NCBI GenBank assembly: GCA_017510335.1
Contig: JAFWNM010000001.1
Span: 1 to 64,000, forward strand
Direction: 5' to 3'
Source of the DNA: Paracoccaceae bacterium
GTDB lineage: Bacteria; Pseudomonadota; Alphaproteobacteria; Rhodobacterales; Rhodobacteraceae
DNA length: 64,000 bases
Below, piece after piece: positions 36,626 to 45,446 of the stretch. The translations under genes and the position numbers were made by a program. Under the pieces are notes generated by a model, which saw nothing but the letters and a program-made list of their open reading frames with translations, searched no databases and was not told where the DNA came from. Within the stretch, counting starts at the first letter, position 1. Each line of letters opens with the position of its first letter.

Positions 36626-37873
36626 ATGAAACGCTATTCCGCCTTTGCCATCGCCCGAGAGGCGCTTCGCCAACACAAGGGCTGGTCGCAGGCCTGGGCC
36701 AGCCCCGAACCCGGCACAGCCTATGATGTGGTTATCGTGGGTGCGGGGGGGCATGGTCTGGCCACGGCCTATTATCTGGGCAAGAATTTTGGCATCACCA
36801 ATGTGGCCGTTATCGAAAAAGGCTGGCTTGGCGGCGGTAATACCGGGCGCAATACAACCATCATCCGCTCAAACTACCTGCAAGACCCGTCTGCGGCCCT
36901 GTATGAAAAGGCACGGTCGCTGTTTGAAACCCTCTCGCAGGACCTGAACTACAATGTCATGTTCAGCCCGCGTGGCGTGATGATGCTGGCCCAGACCGAA
37001 CATGAAAAACGCGGCTATCTGCGCACGGAACGCGCGAATGCCCTGCAAGGGGTGCAAACACGTTTCATCCAACCCGCCGAGGTCAAGACACTGGTGCCCA
37101 TCATCAATCTGGACGGGCCGCGCTACCCTGTCCTTGGGGCGTTGTGGCAGCCGCGCGGCGGCACGGCGCGCCATGATGCAGTGGCCTGGGGCTATGCGCG
37201 CGCGTGCTCTGACATGGGCATGCATATCATTGAGCAATGCGCCGTCACTGGCGTGGAGGCCGCAGGCGGACAGGTCACAGCCGTGAACACGACCAAAGGC
37301 ACAATCAGTTGCAAGAAGCTGGGCATCGTGGTTGCGGGCCATTCCGGCGCCCTGGCCGATATGGCGGGCTTCCGGCTTCCGGTCGAATCCGTGGCACTTC
37401 AGGCGCTGGTGTCAGAACCTGTCAAACCCTGCATGGATGTGGTGGTCATGGCCAACACTGTGCATGGCTACATGTCGCAATCCGACAAGGGCGAAATGGT
37501 TATCGGCGGTGGTGCGGACGGGTCCAACAATTACACCCAACGCGGATCATGGCACCATATCGAAGAAACCGTGCGCGCCTTGGTGGAAACCTTCCCCATG
37601 ATCTCGCGCCTGAAAATGCTGCGCCAATGGGGCGGCATTGTCGATATGACAGGCGACCGCTCGCCCATCATCTCGAAAACGCCGCTGGGCAATTGCTTCA
37701 TAAATTGCGGCTGGGGCACCGGGGGCTTCAAGGCCACACCGGGGTCAGGCTGGGCCATGGCTGAACTCATCGCCAAGGGCGAACCGGGACCACTGGCCGC
37801 AGAATTCTCCATGACGCGCTTCCGCGAAGGGCGCTTTATCGATGAAAGCGTGGCAGCGGGGGTGGCGCATTGA
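36626..37873 (+). CDS. soxB: Sarcosine oxidase subunit beta
   Basis: A 415-residue flavoprotein subunit. The FAD fold VIVGAGGHGLATAYYLG lies at about 34-50. The beta subunit binds covalent FMN and FAD and holds the sarcosine-oxidising site in the alpha-beta-gamma-delta heterotetramer, which turns sarcosine into glycine, hydrogen peroxide and 5,10-methylene-THF (or formaldehyde). First gene of soxBDAG. AGGAG lies about 10 nt before the ATG. Confidence 0.94.
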   Translation: MKRYSAFAIAREALRQHKGWSQAWASPEPGTAYDVVIVGAGGHGLATAYYLGKNFGITNVAVIEKGWLGGGNTGRNTTIIRSNYLQDPSAALYEKARSLFETLSQDLNYNVMFSPRGVMMLAQTEHEKRGYLRTERANALQGVQTRFIQPAEVKTLVPIINLDGPRYPVLGALWQPRGGTARHDAVAWGYARACSDMGMHIIEQCAVTGVEAAGGQVTAVNTTKGTISCKKLGIVVAGHSGALADMAGFRLPVESVALQALVSEPVKPCMDVVVMANTVHGYMSQSDKGEMVIGGGADGSNNYTQRGSWHHIEETVRALVETFPMISRLKMLRQWGGIVDMTGDRSPIISKTPLGNCFINCGWGTGGFKATPGSGWAMAELIAKGEPGPLAAEFSMTRFREGRFIDESVAAGVAH

Positions 37874-37893
37874 TCTTTCCCTCCCGATACGGC

Positions 37894-37942
37894 TTTCATC
37901 TTGCAAAAAATACTCCGGGGGTCCGGGGGCAGCGCCCCCGGC
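37894..37942 (+). repeat. Dispersed repeat B, copy 2, between soxB and soxD
   Basis: TTTCATCTTGCAAAAAATAC then CTCCGGGGGT and a perfect GC hairpin CCGGGGGC-AGC-GCCCCCGG (37923-37941). It lies inside the operon, in the only sizeable gap (88 nt), so it could stabilise the soxB message or lower readthrough to soxDAG. Confidence 0.75.
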
Positions 37943-37961
37943 TTTCCCTGAAGGAGGGACA

Positions 37962-38285
37962 ATGCTGACACTCACCTGCCCATGTTGCGGCGTCACCGCC
38001 GAAGAAACCGAATTCAGCCCCGGTGGCGAGGCGCATCTCAGCCGCTTCGGTCCCGGGTCATCTGACAGCGATTACGAGTCCTACATGTTCAACCGCAAGA
38101 ACCCGCGCGGTGTGCATTTCGAACGCTGGCGGCATGCTTACGGCTGCGGTAAGTGGTTTCTGGCCGCGCGCTGCACGCTGACATTGGAAGTGTTCGGCAC
38201 CTATCGCGCGCAAACCACCGAACCCCCGACCGAAATTCTGGCCAAGATCAAGGCCAGACGCCCTGAATGGGAGGGCCTGAAATGA
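37962..38285 (+). CDS. soxD: Sarcosine oxidase subunit delta
   Basis: A 107-residue zinc-binding subunit of heterotetrameric sarcosine oxidase. It begins MLTLTCPCCG, and with the later YGCGKW cysteine these form the usual zinc site; RKNPRGVHFERW is the family signature. AGGAGGG stands 5 nt before the ATG. The stop overlaps the soxA start by 4 nt. Confidence 0.94.
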   Translation: MLTLTCPCCGVTAEETEFSPGGEAHLSRFGPGSSDSDYESYMFNRKNPRGVHFERWRHAYGCGKWFLAARCTLTLEVFGTYRAQTTEPPTEILAKIKARRPEWEGLK

Positions 38286-41200
38286 GCCATCGTTTGCCCA
38301 GTGGCGGGCGGTTGATCGACCGCGCGCAACCGCAGAACTTCACCTTCAACGGCAAATCGCTGTCCGGCTTTTCCGGCGATACTGTCGCGGCCAGCCTGCT
38401 GGCCAATGACCAGATGCTGCTGGGCCGGTCGTTCAAATATCATCGCCCGCGCGGGGTTGTGGCGGCAGGTGCAGAAGAACCCAACGCCCTGCTGGGCCTT
38501 GGTCAGGGTGACCGGTATGAACCAAACCAATGTGCCACTACGACGGAATTGTTTGACGGGCTGCAGGCCCAAAGCCAGAACCATTGGCCCAGTCTGGAAT
38601 TCGACCTGCTGTCCGTCAATAATCTGGTGCCGCAATTTCTGACGGCAGGGTTTTATTACAAGACATTCCTGCGCCCGCGCGCTTTCTGGAAACATGTCTA
38701 CGAACCCCTTATCCGTCGCTCGGCGGGTTTGGGCAAGGCGCCTGCGCCCGACGCGCGCGACCCTGACCGCTATGAACAGATCTATGCGTTTTGCGATATT
38801 CTGGTGCTCGGCGGCGGGATTGCGGGGCTTCAGGCCGCGCTCAGTGCGGCACAGACCGGCGCGAAGGTCACACTGTGGGAACAGACCGCCCATTGGGGCG
38901 GGCGCGCGCCTGTTGATGGCGTGCAGATCAACGGCCAGCCTGCACAGGACTGGATCGACGCAACCGTGGCAACCCTGCAGGCCATGGATAACGTGCATCT
39001 GCGCACCCGCTGCATGGGGGCGGGGGTGCATGATCATGGCTATGTTCTGGGCTATGAACGTGTGGCCGACCATACGCCGGGCACTGGAACCCCCCGTCAC
39101 CGCCTGTGGCGGATGCGCGCGCGCCAGATCATCACCGCCACGGGGGCCATTGAACGCCCGCTGTCCTTCGCGGGCAATGATGTGCCGGGCGTGATGCTGG
39201 CCAGCGCCTTGCGCGACTATATCGTGAATTACGCGGTCGCACCGGGCGCGCGGATTGTCGTTGTCGCCAATAATGACGATGCCTATCGCAGTGCGATTGC
39301 CGCGCATGACACCGGGCTTGATGTGCCTGCCATTATTGACCCGCGCCCCGATGTGTCGGGGGGGCTGCCCGCGCGCGCCCGCGCGCTGGGCATAGAGGTT
39401 CTGGAAGGGCGTGCCATTCGCAAGGTCAAGGGGGCCAAGCGCGTGACCGGCGTTGAAATCTGCCGTCAGGACAGCAGCGGCGGCGTGGTGGAACGCAGCA
39501 TTGATTGCGACGCGGTCGCCATGTCGGGCGGCTGGTCGCCGGTGGTGCATCTGTGGTCGCATTGCGGGGGCAAATTATTGTGGGATGCGGCGGGCAGTTA
39601 CTTCCGCCCCGACCCTGCGCGCCCGCCCTTGGGCGCGGATGGTGCAGGGGTTGTGCGCGCCTGCGGGGCGGCCAATGGTGAATTGCACGATGTCCTGACC
39701 GATGCCCATGCCTGCGCAGCCGCGGCCGCGATGGCCGTGGGGGCGGCTGGCCAGCCCGCTGCACCGGCACAACTGCAAACCCCGCCCGAGGCCCCCATGC
39801 AGCCCGTCTGGATGATGCCTGGACAGGCCAGCTATGATCTGCGCATGAAAATGTGGCTGGACTATCAGAATGATGTGAAAGTGTCTGACGTGCAGCTTGC
39901 CGCGCGCGAAGGCTATCAATCCGTGGAACATGCCAAGCGCTATACCACCTTGGGTATGGCAACAGATCAGGGGAAACTTAGTAATATCAACGGTCTGGCC
40001 GTGCTTTCTGATGCATTGGGCCAGCCCATTCCCGCCACTGGCACAACAACCTTCCGCCCCCCCTATACGCCCATTTCCCTTGGTGCCATCGCAGCCGAGG
40101 CGCGTGGCGGCATTTTCCAGCCCCTGCGGCGCAGTCCAGTGCATGACTGGCATGCGGCCAATGGCGCGGATTGGGAACCTGTGGGCCAGTGGCGGCGGCC
40201 CTTTGCGTATGCGCGCGCGGGTGAATCCCGCCATGCTGCGGTCAACCGCGAAGTGAAAAACACCCGCGAAAATCTGGGCCTGCTGGATGCCTCCACCCTT
40301 GGCAAGATACTTGTGCGCGGGCCGGATGCGGGCCGTTTTCTGGACATGCTCTATACCAATATGATCAGCACGCTGAAGCCCGGCAAATGCCGCTATGGGC
40401 TGATGTGCAATGAAAACGGCTTCCTGATGGATGATGGCGTCGTGGCACGGCTGGATGAGGACAGCTTCCTTGTGCATACCACCAGCGGCGGTGCGGATCA
40501 TGTTCACGCATGGATGGAAGACTGGCTGCAATGCGAATGGTGGGACTGGCAGGTGCATACGGTCAATCTGACCGAACAATTTGCGCAATTCGCGGTTGTC
40601 GGCCCCAAAGCGCGCGTGTTGCTGGACCGTCTTGGCGATATGGATGTCAGCAGCGACGCGCTGCCCTTCATGGAATGGCGCGACGGCACGCTTGGCGGGT
40701 TTGACGCGCGCGTGTTCCGCATCAGCTTTTCGGGGGAATTGTCTTTTGAAATTGCGGTTCCTGCCAGTCAGGGACGTGCGTTCTGGGACCGCTTGATCAG
40801 CGAAGGGGCCGATCTGGGGCTTATGCCCTACGGGACAGAAGCGCTGCATATTCTGCGCGCCGAAAAGGGCTTCATCATGATTGGCGATGAAACCGATGGC
40901 ACAGTCATTCCGCAGGATCTGGGCTTGAACTGGGCGATCAGCAAGAAGAAAGCGGATTTTCTGGGCAAGCGCGGCATGGAACGCGAGGCGATGGTCAACC
41001 CTGACCGCTGGAAACTGGTCGGCGTTGAAACGCTGGACGGACAGGTTTTGCCCCATGCCGCACTGGCCGTGACAGGCGGCAAGAATGCCAATGGTCAGGC
41101 CGTGACCGAAGGGCGCGTCACGTCAACCTATTATTCGGCCAATCTGGGGCGCGGGATTGCCATGGCATTGGTGCGCAATGGCCCCGCCCGGTTGGGCGAG

Positions 41201-41296
41201 GTGCTGACTTTCGCAGGCGATGGCGGCAAGGACATCAAGGCGCGGATCATCGACCCTGTGCTGATTGACAAGGACGGAGCAAAGCAAAATGTCTGA
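38282..41296 (+). CDS. soxA: Sarcosine oxidase subunit alpha
   Basis: A 1004-residue subunit. An N-terminal thiol-reductase-like 2Fe-2S-fold region, an NAD-binding Rossmann fold (ILVLGGGIAGLQAA, about 180-195) and a C-terminal GcvT/aminomethyltransferase domain (about 620-1004) which transfers the one-carbon unit to tetrahydrofolate. Size is as expected. The final 8 nt overlap soxG. Confidence 0.95.
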   Translation: MSHRLPSGGRLIDRAQPQNFTFNGKSLSGFSGDTVAASLLANDQMLLGRSFKYHRPRGVVAAGAEEPNALLGLGQGDRYEPNQCATTTELFDGLQAQSQNHWPSLEFDLLSVNNLVPQFLTAGFYYKTFLRPRAFWKHVYEPLIRRSAGLGKAPAPDARDPDRYEQIYAFCDILVLGGGIAGLQAALSAAQTGAKVTLWEQTAHWGGRAPVDGVQINGQPAQDWIDATVATLQAMDNVHLRTRCMGAGVHDHGYVLGYERVADHTPGTGTPRHRLWRMRARQIITATGAIERPLSFAGNDVPGVMLASALRDYIVNYAVAPGARIVVVANNDDAYRSAIAAHDTGLDVPAIIDPRPDVSGGLPARARALGIEVLEGRAIRKVKGAKRVTGVEICRQDSSGGVVERSIDCDAVAMSGGWSPVVHLWSHCGGKLLWDAAGSYFRPDPARPPLGADGAGVVRACGAANGELHDVLTDAHACAAAAAMAVGAAGQPAAPAQLQTPPEAPMQPVWMMPGQASYDLRMKMWLDYQNDVKVSDVQLAAREGYQSVEHAKRYTTLGMATDQGKLSNINGLAVLSDALGQPIPATGTTTFRPPYTPISLGAIAAEARGGIFQPLRRSPVHDWHAANGADWEPVGQWRRPFAYARAGESRHAAVNREVKNTRENLGLLDASTLGKILVRGPDAGRFLDMLYTNMISTLKPGKCRYGLMCNENGFLMDDGVVARLDEDSFLVHTTSGGADHVHAWMEDWLQCEWWDWQVHTVNLTEQFAQFAVVGPKARVLLDRLGDMDVSSDALPFMEWRDGTLGGFDARVFRISFSGELSFEIAVPASQGRAFWDRLISEGADLGLMPYGTEALHILRAEKGFIMIGDETDGTVIPQDLGLNWAISKKKADFLGKRGMEREAMVNPDRWKLVGVETLDGQVLPHAALAVTGGKNANGQAVTEGRVTSTYYSANLGRGIAMALVRNGPARLGEVLTFAGDGGKDIKARIIDPVLIDKDGAKQNV

Positions 41297-41855
41297 CAGG
41301 ATAACCAGTGCGCTGCCCGGCGCGCATTTTGCAGGCTTCGTCACAGTGGCCGAGGCAGGCCCGCGCGGCATGATCACCCTGCGCGGGGATTTGTCGTCGG
41401 CCGCCATTTCGCGCGCAGTGAAAGACGCGACAGGGTTGGACCTGCCCGCACAGCGCCGCGCGACGCAGGCAGGTGACATGGCTGTTTTATGGATGTCACC
41501 TGATGAGTTGTTGGTCACGCTGCCCTATGCTCAGGCGGGCGCGATGGCGCAAAAGCTGGCGCAGGCGCTGGCGGGTGAATTTGCAACTGTGGTCAATATG
41601 TCCGATGCCCGTGCGGTGTTCACGTTGCAAGGCGCAGGCGTGTTTGACGCGTTGGCCAAAATCTGCCCGGTGGATTTCAGTGATTTTGCGCAAGGCGACA
41701 TCCGGCGCACCCGCGCGGCGCAAGTGGCGGCAGCGGTCTGGATGTCGGGTGCCGATCAGGTCACGCTTTTGTGTTTCCGGTCGGTCGCGCAGTATATGTT
41801 TGACTTGCTATCTGCCGTGGCCATGCCCGGTTCGGAACCGTCGCTTTATGCCTGA
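41289..41855 (+). CDS. soxG: Sarcosine oxidase subunit gamma
   Basis: A 188-residue subunit of the heterotetramer, with the GcvT-like fold typical of SoxG (WMSPDELLVTL and DLSDARAVF-like VVNMSDARAVF). Last gene of soxBDAG. The ATG at 41289 overlaps the soxA stop by 8 nt. No folD, glyA or purU follows, as they do in some sox operons. Confidence 0.91.
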   Translation: MSDRITSALPGAHFAGFVTVAEAGPRGMITLRGDLSSAAISRAVKDATGLDLPAQRRATQAGDMAVLWMSPDELLVTLPYAQAGAMAQKLAQALAGEFATVVNMSDARAVFTLQGAGVFDALAKICPVDFSDFAQGDIRRTRAAQVAAAVWMSGADQVTLLCFRSVAQYMFDLLSAVAMPGSEPSLYA

Positions 41856-41961
41856 CAAATCAGGGCGTTTGGCAGGAATCCGCCATGCGCCCCTTGACGT
41901 TCATGCCCACAAGGCCCTTATTCATGGCAGTCGCGAACCAATAACCGAAAAGAGGTAGACC

Positions 41962-42561
41962 ATGGCTTTCGAACTTCCTGACCTTCCGTATTCGCATGAT
42001 GCACTGGCCGATCTGGGCATGAGCCGCGAAACGCTGGAATTCCACCATGACATTCACCACAAGGCCTATGTGGACAACGGAAACAAGCTGATTTCCGGCA
42101 CCGAATGGGAAGGCAAATCGCTGGAAGACATCATCACCGGCACGTATCAATCCGGTGCTGTGGCGCAAACCGGCATTTTCAACAATGCCAGCCAGCACTG
42201 GAACCATGTGCAGTTCTGGGAAATGATGGGTCCGGGCACTGGCGGCATGCCGGGTGAACTGGAGAAGGCGCTGACCGAAAGCTTCGGGTCCGTGGACAAG
42301 TTCAAGGAAGAGTTTTCCGCCGCAGGGGCCGGGCAATTCGGGTCGGGCTGGTGCTGGCTGGTCAAGGACAAGGACGGGTCGCTGAAGGTCACCAAGACCG
42401 AAAACGGCGTGAACCCGCTGTGCTTCGGGCAAACCGCGCTGCTGGGCTGCGATGTGTGGGAACACAGCTATTACATCGATTTCCGCAACAAGCGCCCTGC
42501 CTATCTGACCAACTTCCTTGAAAAGCTGGTCAACTGGGAAAATGTCGCATCGCGCATGTGA
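41962..42561 (+). CDS. sodB: Superoxide dismutase, iron type
   Basis: A 199-residue Fe/Mn-SOD with metal ligands in EFHHDIHH, NHVQFW, and DVWEHSYYIDF (one Asp and three His). The Gln in NNASQHWNH marks the iron-type second-shell residue. Cytoplasmic. RBS AGAGG lies before the ATG. It stands 106 nt after soxG and has its own terminator. Confidence 0.95.
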   Translation: MAFELPDLPYSHDALADLGMSRETLEFHHDIHHKAYVDNGNKLISGTEWEGKSLEDIITGTYQSGAVAQTGIFNNASQHWNHVQFWEMMGPGTGGMPGELEKALTESFGSVDKFKEEFSAAGAGQFGSGWCWLVKDKDGSLKVTKTENGVNPLCFGQTALLGCDVWEHSYYIDFRNKRPAYLTNFLEKLVNWENVASRM

Positions 42562-42582
42562 TTTCTGCGCCTGCAGAATGCC

Positions 42583-42614
42583 AAAGGGGTGCCTGTTCGG
42601 GCGCCCCTTTTTTA
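42583..42614 (+). terminator. Rho-independent terminator after sodB
   Basis: AAAGGGGTGCC-TGTTC-GGGCGCCCCTTT stem (one G-T wobble) followed by TTTT, 22 nt beyond the sodB stop. Confidence 0.85.
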
Positions 42615-42708
42615 TGTGGCTTGCGTGAATGGGGGCATATTGGATGGCAGTGCAGGCTGTCATATATGGCCTGTGGCAGACGTTGGAGGAAATGCCCCGG
42701 TGCGCAAT

Positions 42709-42875
42709 CAAGGCCGCAGGCCGCCGCACACTCGGCGGGCCGTCGCGCGGCCTGCCGGTGGCCTGATGTCAGTGCAAGCCTTTGAAGTCAGGACTATACC
42801 GCCTGGATAAAGTGCTTCCCCTATAACGCCGGATCGGCAGACCCCGGCCCGCCGAGTGCGCGGGCTTCATCCAAG
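42709..42875 (-). repeat. Dispersed intergenic repeat A, composite copy 3 with inverted arms
   Basis: On the minus strand 42709-42800 matches 41-141 and 42855-42875 matches 3241-3262. The two parts face each other: CACTCGGCGGGCC (42729-42741) and its exact complement GGCCCGCCGAGTG (42846-42858) form 13-nt perfect inverted arms 104 nt apart. Non-coding; lies between sodB and the AEC transporter. Confidence 0.7.
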
Positions 42876-42915
42876 GGCCAAGGTCCCTTCACGCCAGACC
42901 CCAAACCCCCACCAC

Positions 42916-43845
42916 TTAGGGCAATATCTGCAACCAGATCCAGCCCGTGATGATAACCCCCGCTGTGCCGATCAGCACCGATGATGCCGCCACCCGTTTG
43001 GCGCGCCCGTAAAGATTGGCAAACACATAGGCATTCACCCCCGGCGCCATTGCAGCGGTCACCACGGCGGAGCGCATGCCCTGCGTGCCAACCCCCAGCA
43101 GATGCGCCAGCCCGAAGGTGATGGCCGGATGCACGATAAGCGACAGGGCCACAACAAAGCCGATGGTGCGCAAATCGCCTTCGGGGCGGTAACGATACAG
43201 CACCCCGCCCAGCCCGAACAACGCTGCAGGCAAGGCCGCGCGCACCATCATGTCCAGTGCCTGATCCATGACGCCCGGAATGGGCAGCCCGGTCAGGTTC
43301 ACGATGAACCCCAGCATGATGCCGATGACCAGCGCATTGCGAAACATCGCCTTGAGCACCCGCGCGCCAGTGTCGCGCAAGCGGCCCCCACGGTTGCGCA
43401 CCAGTTCCATGGCAGTAATGCCAATTCCGTAGCAAATGGGCGAATGCACTGCGATAATCGCAAAGTTTGCCGCCAGCGCGTCGGACCCGTAGGCGCGTTC
43501 GGTGATCGGCAACCCCAGCAGCAGCGAATTTGAAAACAATGCGACAAAGCCTATCGCCACGCAATCTTCCCAGTCGCGGCCAAACAGCCACCGCGCCCCC
43601 GTAAACCCAAGCGCGAAGCAGATGATCGCCCCGGCATAGAAACTGGCCAGCAACCGCAGGTCAAATTCCTGCCCCAGATCCAGCCTTGCGATGGCGACGA
43701 ACAGCAAGCAGGGTATGGCGAAATTCTGTGTAAACAGCACCACGCCATCGACATGGGAATCGGTCAGCAGGTTGCGCCAGCGGGCCACATAGCCAAAGCC
43801 TATGATCAGGAAGACTGGCAGAATGACATTCGCCAGCGCCTGCAT
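42916..43845 (-). CDS. AEC family transporter (auxin efflux carrier fold)
   Basis: A 309-residue inner-membrane protein with about ten hydrophobic helices, beginning ANVILPVFLIIGFGYVARW. Bacterial AEC members export or import malate, malonate or other organic acids, but the substrate here is unknown. Its ATG overlaps the stop of the upstream MBL hydrolase by 1 nt, so it is the last gene of the leftward cluster dacA-tmk-holB-tatD-MBL-AEC. Confidence 0.88.
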   Translation of the reverse strand: MQALANVILPVFLIIGFGYVARWRNLLTDSHVDGVVLFTQNFAIPCLLFVAIARLDLGQEFDLRLLASFYAGAIICFALGFTGARWLFGRDWEDCVAIGFVALFSNSLLLGLPITERAYGSDALAANFAIIAVHSPICYGIGITAMELVRNRGGRLRDTGARVLKAMFRNALVIGIMLGFIVNLTGLPIPGVMDQALDMMVRAALPAALFGLGGVLYRYRPEGDLRTIGFVVALSLIVHPAITFGLAHLLGVGTQGMRSAVVTAAMAPGVNAYVFANLYGRAKRVAASSVLIGTAGVIITGWIWLQILP

Positions 43846-44642
43846 CAGATATCCAGCCGCAGCACCATACCGTCGAAGGCAGGTGTGACATGGGCCGGCG
43901 TTTCCGCATCCACCGTCGCATAATCCAGATCAATATGCATATTCGTCAAAACGGCCTGTTTGGGTGTAGCGCGCGCGATCCAGTCCAGCGTCATGTCCAG
44001 ATGTGCATGGGTCGGGTGGGGTTTGCGGCGCAATGCGTCCACAATCCAGATATCCAGCCCTTCCAGTAGTGTCCAGCTTTCGGGATAGATCTCGACCACA
44101 TCCGGGGTATAGGCCAGCCCGCCTGCCCGAAAACCAAGCGCATCGATGGACCCGTGGTTCAGGCGCATCGGGTGCAGGACCAGCGGCCCGCCTGCGCCAT
44201 CAATGGTAATCGCGCCATCAATCGTGTGCATGTCCAGAATCGGGGGGTAGGGGGAACCGGCAGGTTGCGTAAAGGCATAGCCAAACCGCGAATACAGGGC
44301 ATCCTGTGTCGCGCCATCGGCCCAGACTGCCAGACGCTGGCCTGTGTTGAACACCAATTGGCGCAAATCATCGATGCCATGGACATGATCGGCATGGGAA
44401 TGGGTGAACACCACCCCGTCCAGCCGCGCGATTCCGGCATCCAGCAATTGCGCGCGCATGTCAGGCGATGTGTCGATCAACACTTGCGTGCGGCCATCCT
44501 TGCTGATGCGTTCGAGCAGCAGGGAACACCGCCTGCGGGCGTTGCGCGGGTTGTCAGGGTTGCAATCGCCCCAATGCCCGCCCAGACGCGGCACCCCGCC
44601 CGATGACCCGCAGCCCAGAATCGTGGCGCGCAGTTCCGCCAT
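43845..44642 (-). CDS. MBL-fold metallohydrolase (PhnP-like)
   Basis: A 265-residue metallo-beta-lactamase-fold enzyme. The start GCGSSGGVPRLGGHWGDC is typical of the PhnP-like group, and THSHADHVHG gives the binuclear zinc ligands. Related enzymes are phosphoribosyl cyclic phosphodiesterases; no phn genes are present, so the substrate is open. It is regularly found after tatD in alphaproteobacteria. Overlaps the tatD stop and AEC start by 1 nt each. Confidence 0.88.
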   Translation of the reverse strand: MAELRATILGCGSSGGVPRLGGHWGDCNPDNPRNARRRCSLLLERISKDGRTQVLIDTSPDMRAQLLDAGIARLDGVVFTHSHADHVHGIDDLRQLVFNTGQRLAVWADGATQDALYSRFGYAFTQPAGSPYPPILDMHTIDGAITIDGAGGPLVLHPMRLNHGSIDALGFRAGGLAYTPDVVEIYPESWTLLEGLDIWIVDALRRKPHPTHAHLDMTLDWIARATPKQAVLTNMHIDLDYATVDAETPAHVTPAFDGMVLRLDI

Positions 44643-45427
44643 TATGCGGCCTTCCAGAACAGACGGTCAAAATTGGCCGAAGTGGCTGCTGCAAACTCGG
44701 CATACTCCATACCGAACGCCTGAGCCGCGACTTGCGCGGTATGAACGCTATAGGCAGGTTCATTGCGCCTGCCGCGATGGGGGGGCGGGGCCAGATAGGG
44801 GGCGTCGGTTTCCACCAGAATACGGTCTATCGGGGCGGCGGTGAAAATGTCGCGCAAGGCTGCGCTTTTGGGAAAGGCCGCAATGCCAGACATGGACAAA
44901 TAGAACCCCAGATCCAGCGCCGCGCGGGCCAGTTCCGCACTGGATGAAAAGCAATGCATCACGCAGCTATAGGGGCCAGCGCGGTGTTCATCGGTCAGAA
45001 TACGCGCCATGTCGTCATCTGCATCGCGGGCATGGATGATCAGTGGCAGGCGCGTCTGGCGCGCGGCGTCTATGTGAATGCGCAGGCTTTCTTGCTGCAT
45101 GTCCTTGCTGTCGGCGGTGTAATGGTAATCCAGCCCCGTTTCGCCAATACCCACCATTTTCGGGTGTTCGGCCATTGCGACCAGTTCCGCGACATTTGCC
45201 ATGGGTTCATCTGCCACGCTCATGGGGTGGGTGCCCGCTGCGAAAAAAACACCGTCATAGGTTTCGGCAATGGTCTGAACCTGCGGCAGGTTGCGCAGTT
45301 TGGTGCAGATCGTCACCATGCGCGTGACACCGGCGGCGCGCGCGCGGTCGATCACGGCATCAAGTTCCACTGAAAGTTCAGGGAAATCAAGGTGGCAATG
45401 GCTGTCGACGATCCGGGGTTGGGGCAT
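44642..45427 (-). CDS. TatD family hydrolase / DNase
   Basis: A 261-residue metal-dependent TIM-barrel hydrolase. The metal motif DSHCHLDF opens the chain; GETGLDYHY, IHARDAD and VETDAPYLAP complete the TatD signatures. Probably a 3'-5' exonuclease or D-aminoacyl-tRNA deacylase-like enzyme. Start at 45427 is taken from the first family motif; the longer frame reaches into holB. Confidence 0.92.
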   Translation of the reverse strand: MPQPRIVDSHCHLDFPELSVELDAVIDRARAAGVTRMVTICTKLRNLPQVQTIAETYDGVFFAAGTHPMSVADEPMANVAELVAMAEHPKMVGIGETGLDYHYTADSKDMQQESLRIHIDAARQTRLPLIIHARDADDDMARILTDEHRAGPYSCVMHCFSSSAELARAALDLGFYLSMSGIAAFPKSAALRDIFTAAPIDRILVETDAPYLAPPPHRGRRNEPAYSVHTAQVAAQAFGMEYAEFAAATSANFDRLFWKAA

Positions 45428-45446
45428 GAACACTCCGCGCGTGTGG

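Larger units (their letters stand above)
42562..42915. other. Intergenic region of 354 nt: sodB terminator plus repeat A block
   Basis: No gene is supported. It holds the sodB terminator (42583-42614), then about 90 nt of unremarkable sequence, then the repeat A block (42709-42875) with inverted arms. Short frames crossing it have no ribosome site and odd composition. Confidence 0.6.

Noticed and set aside
39575-41056. 493-codon frame opposite soxA
   Set aside because: Antisense shadow; soxA is full length and keeps all domains.
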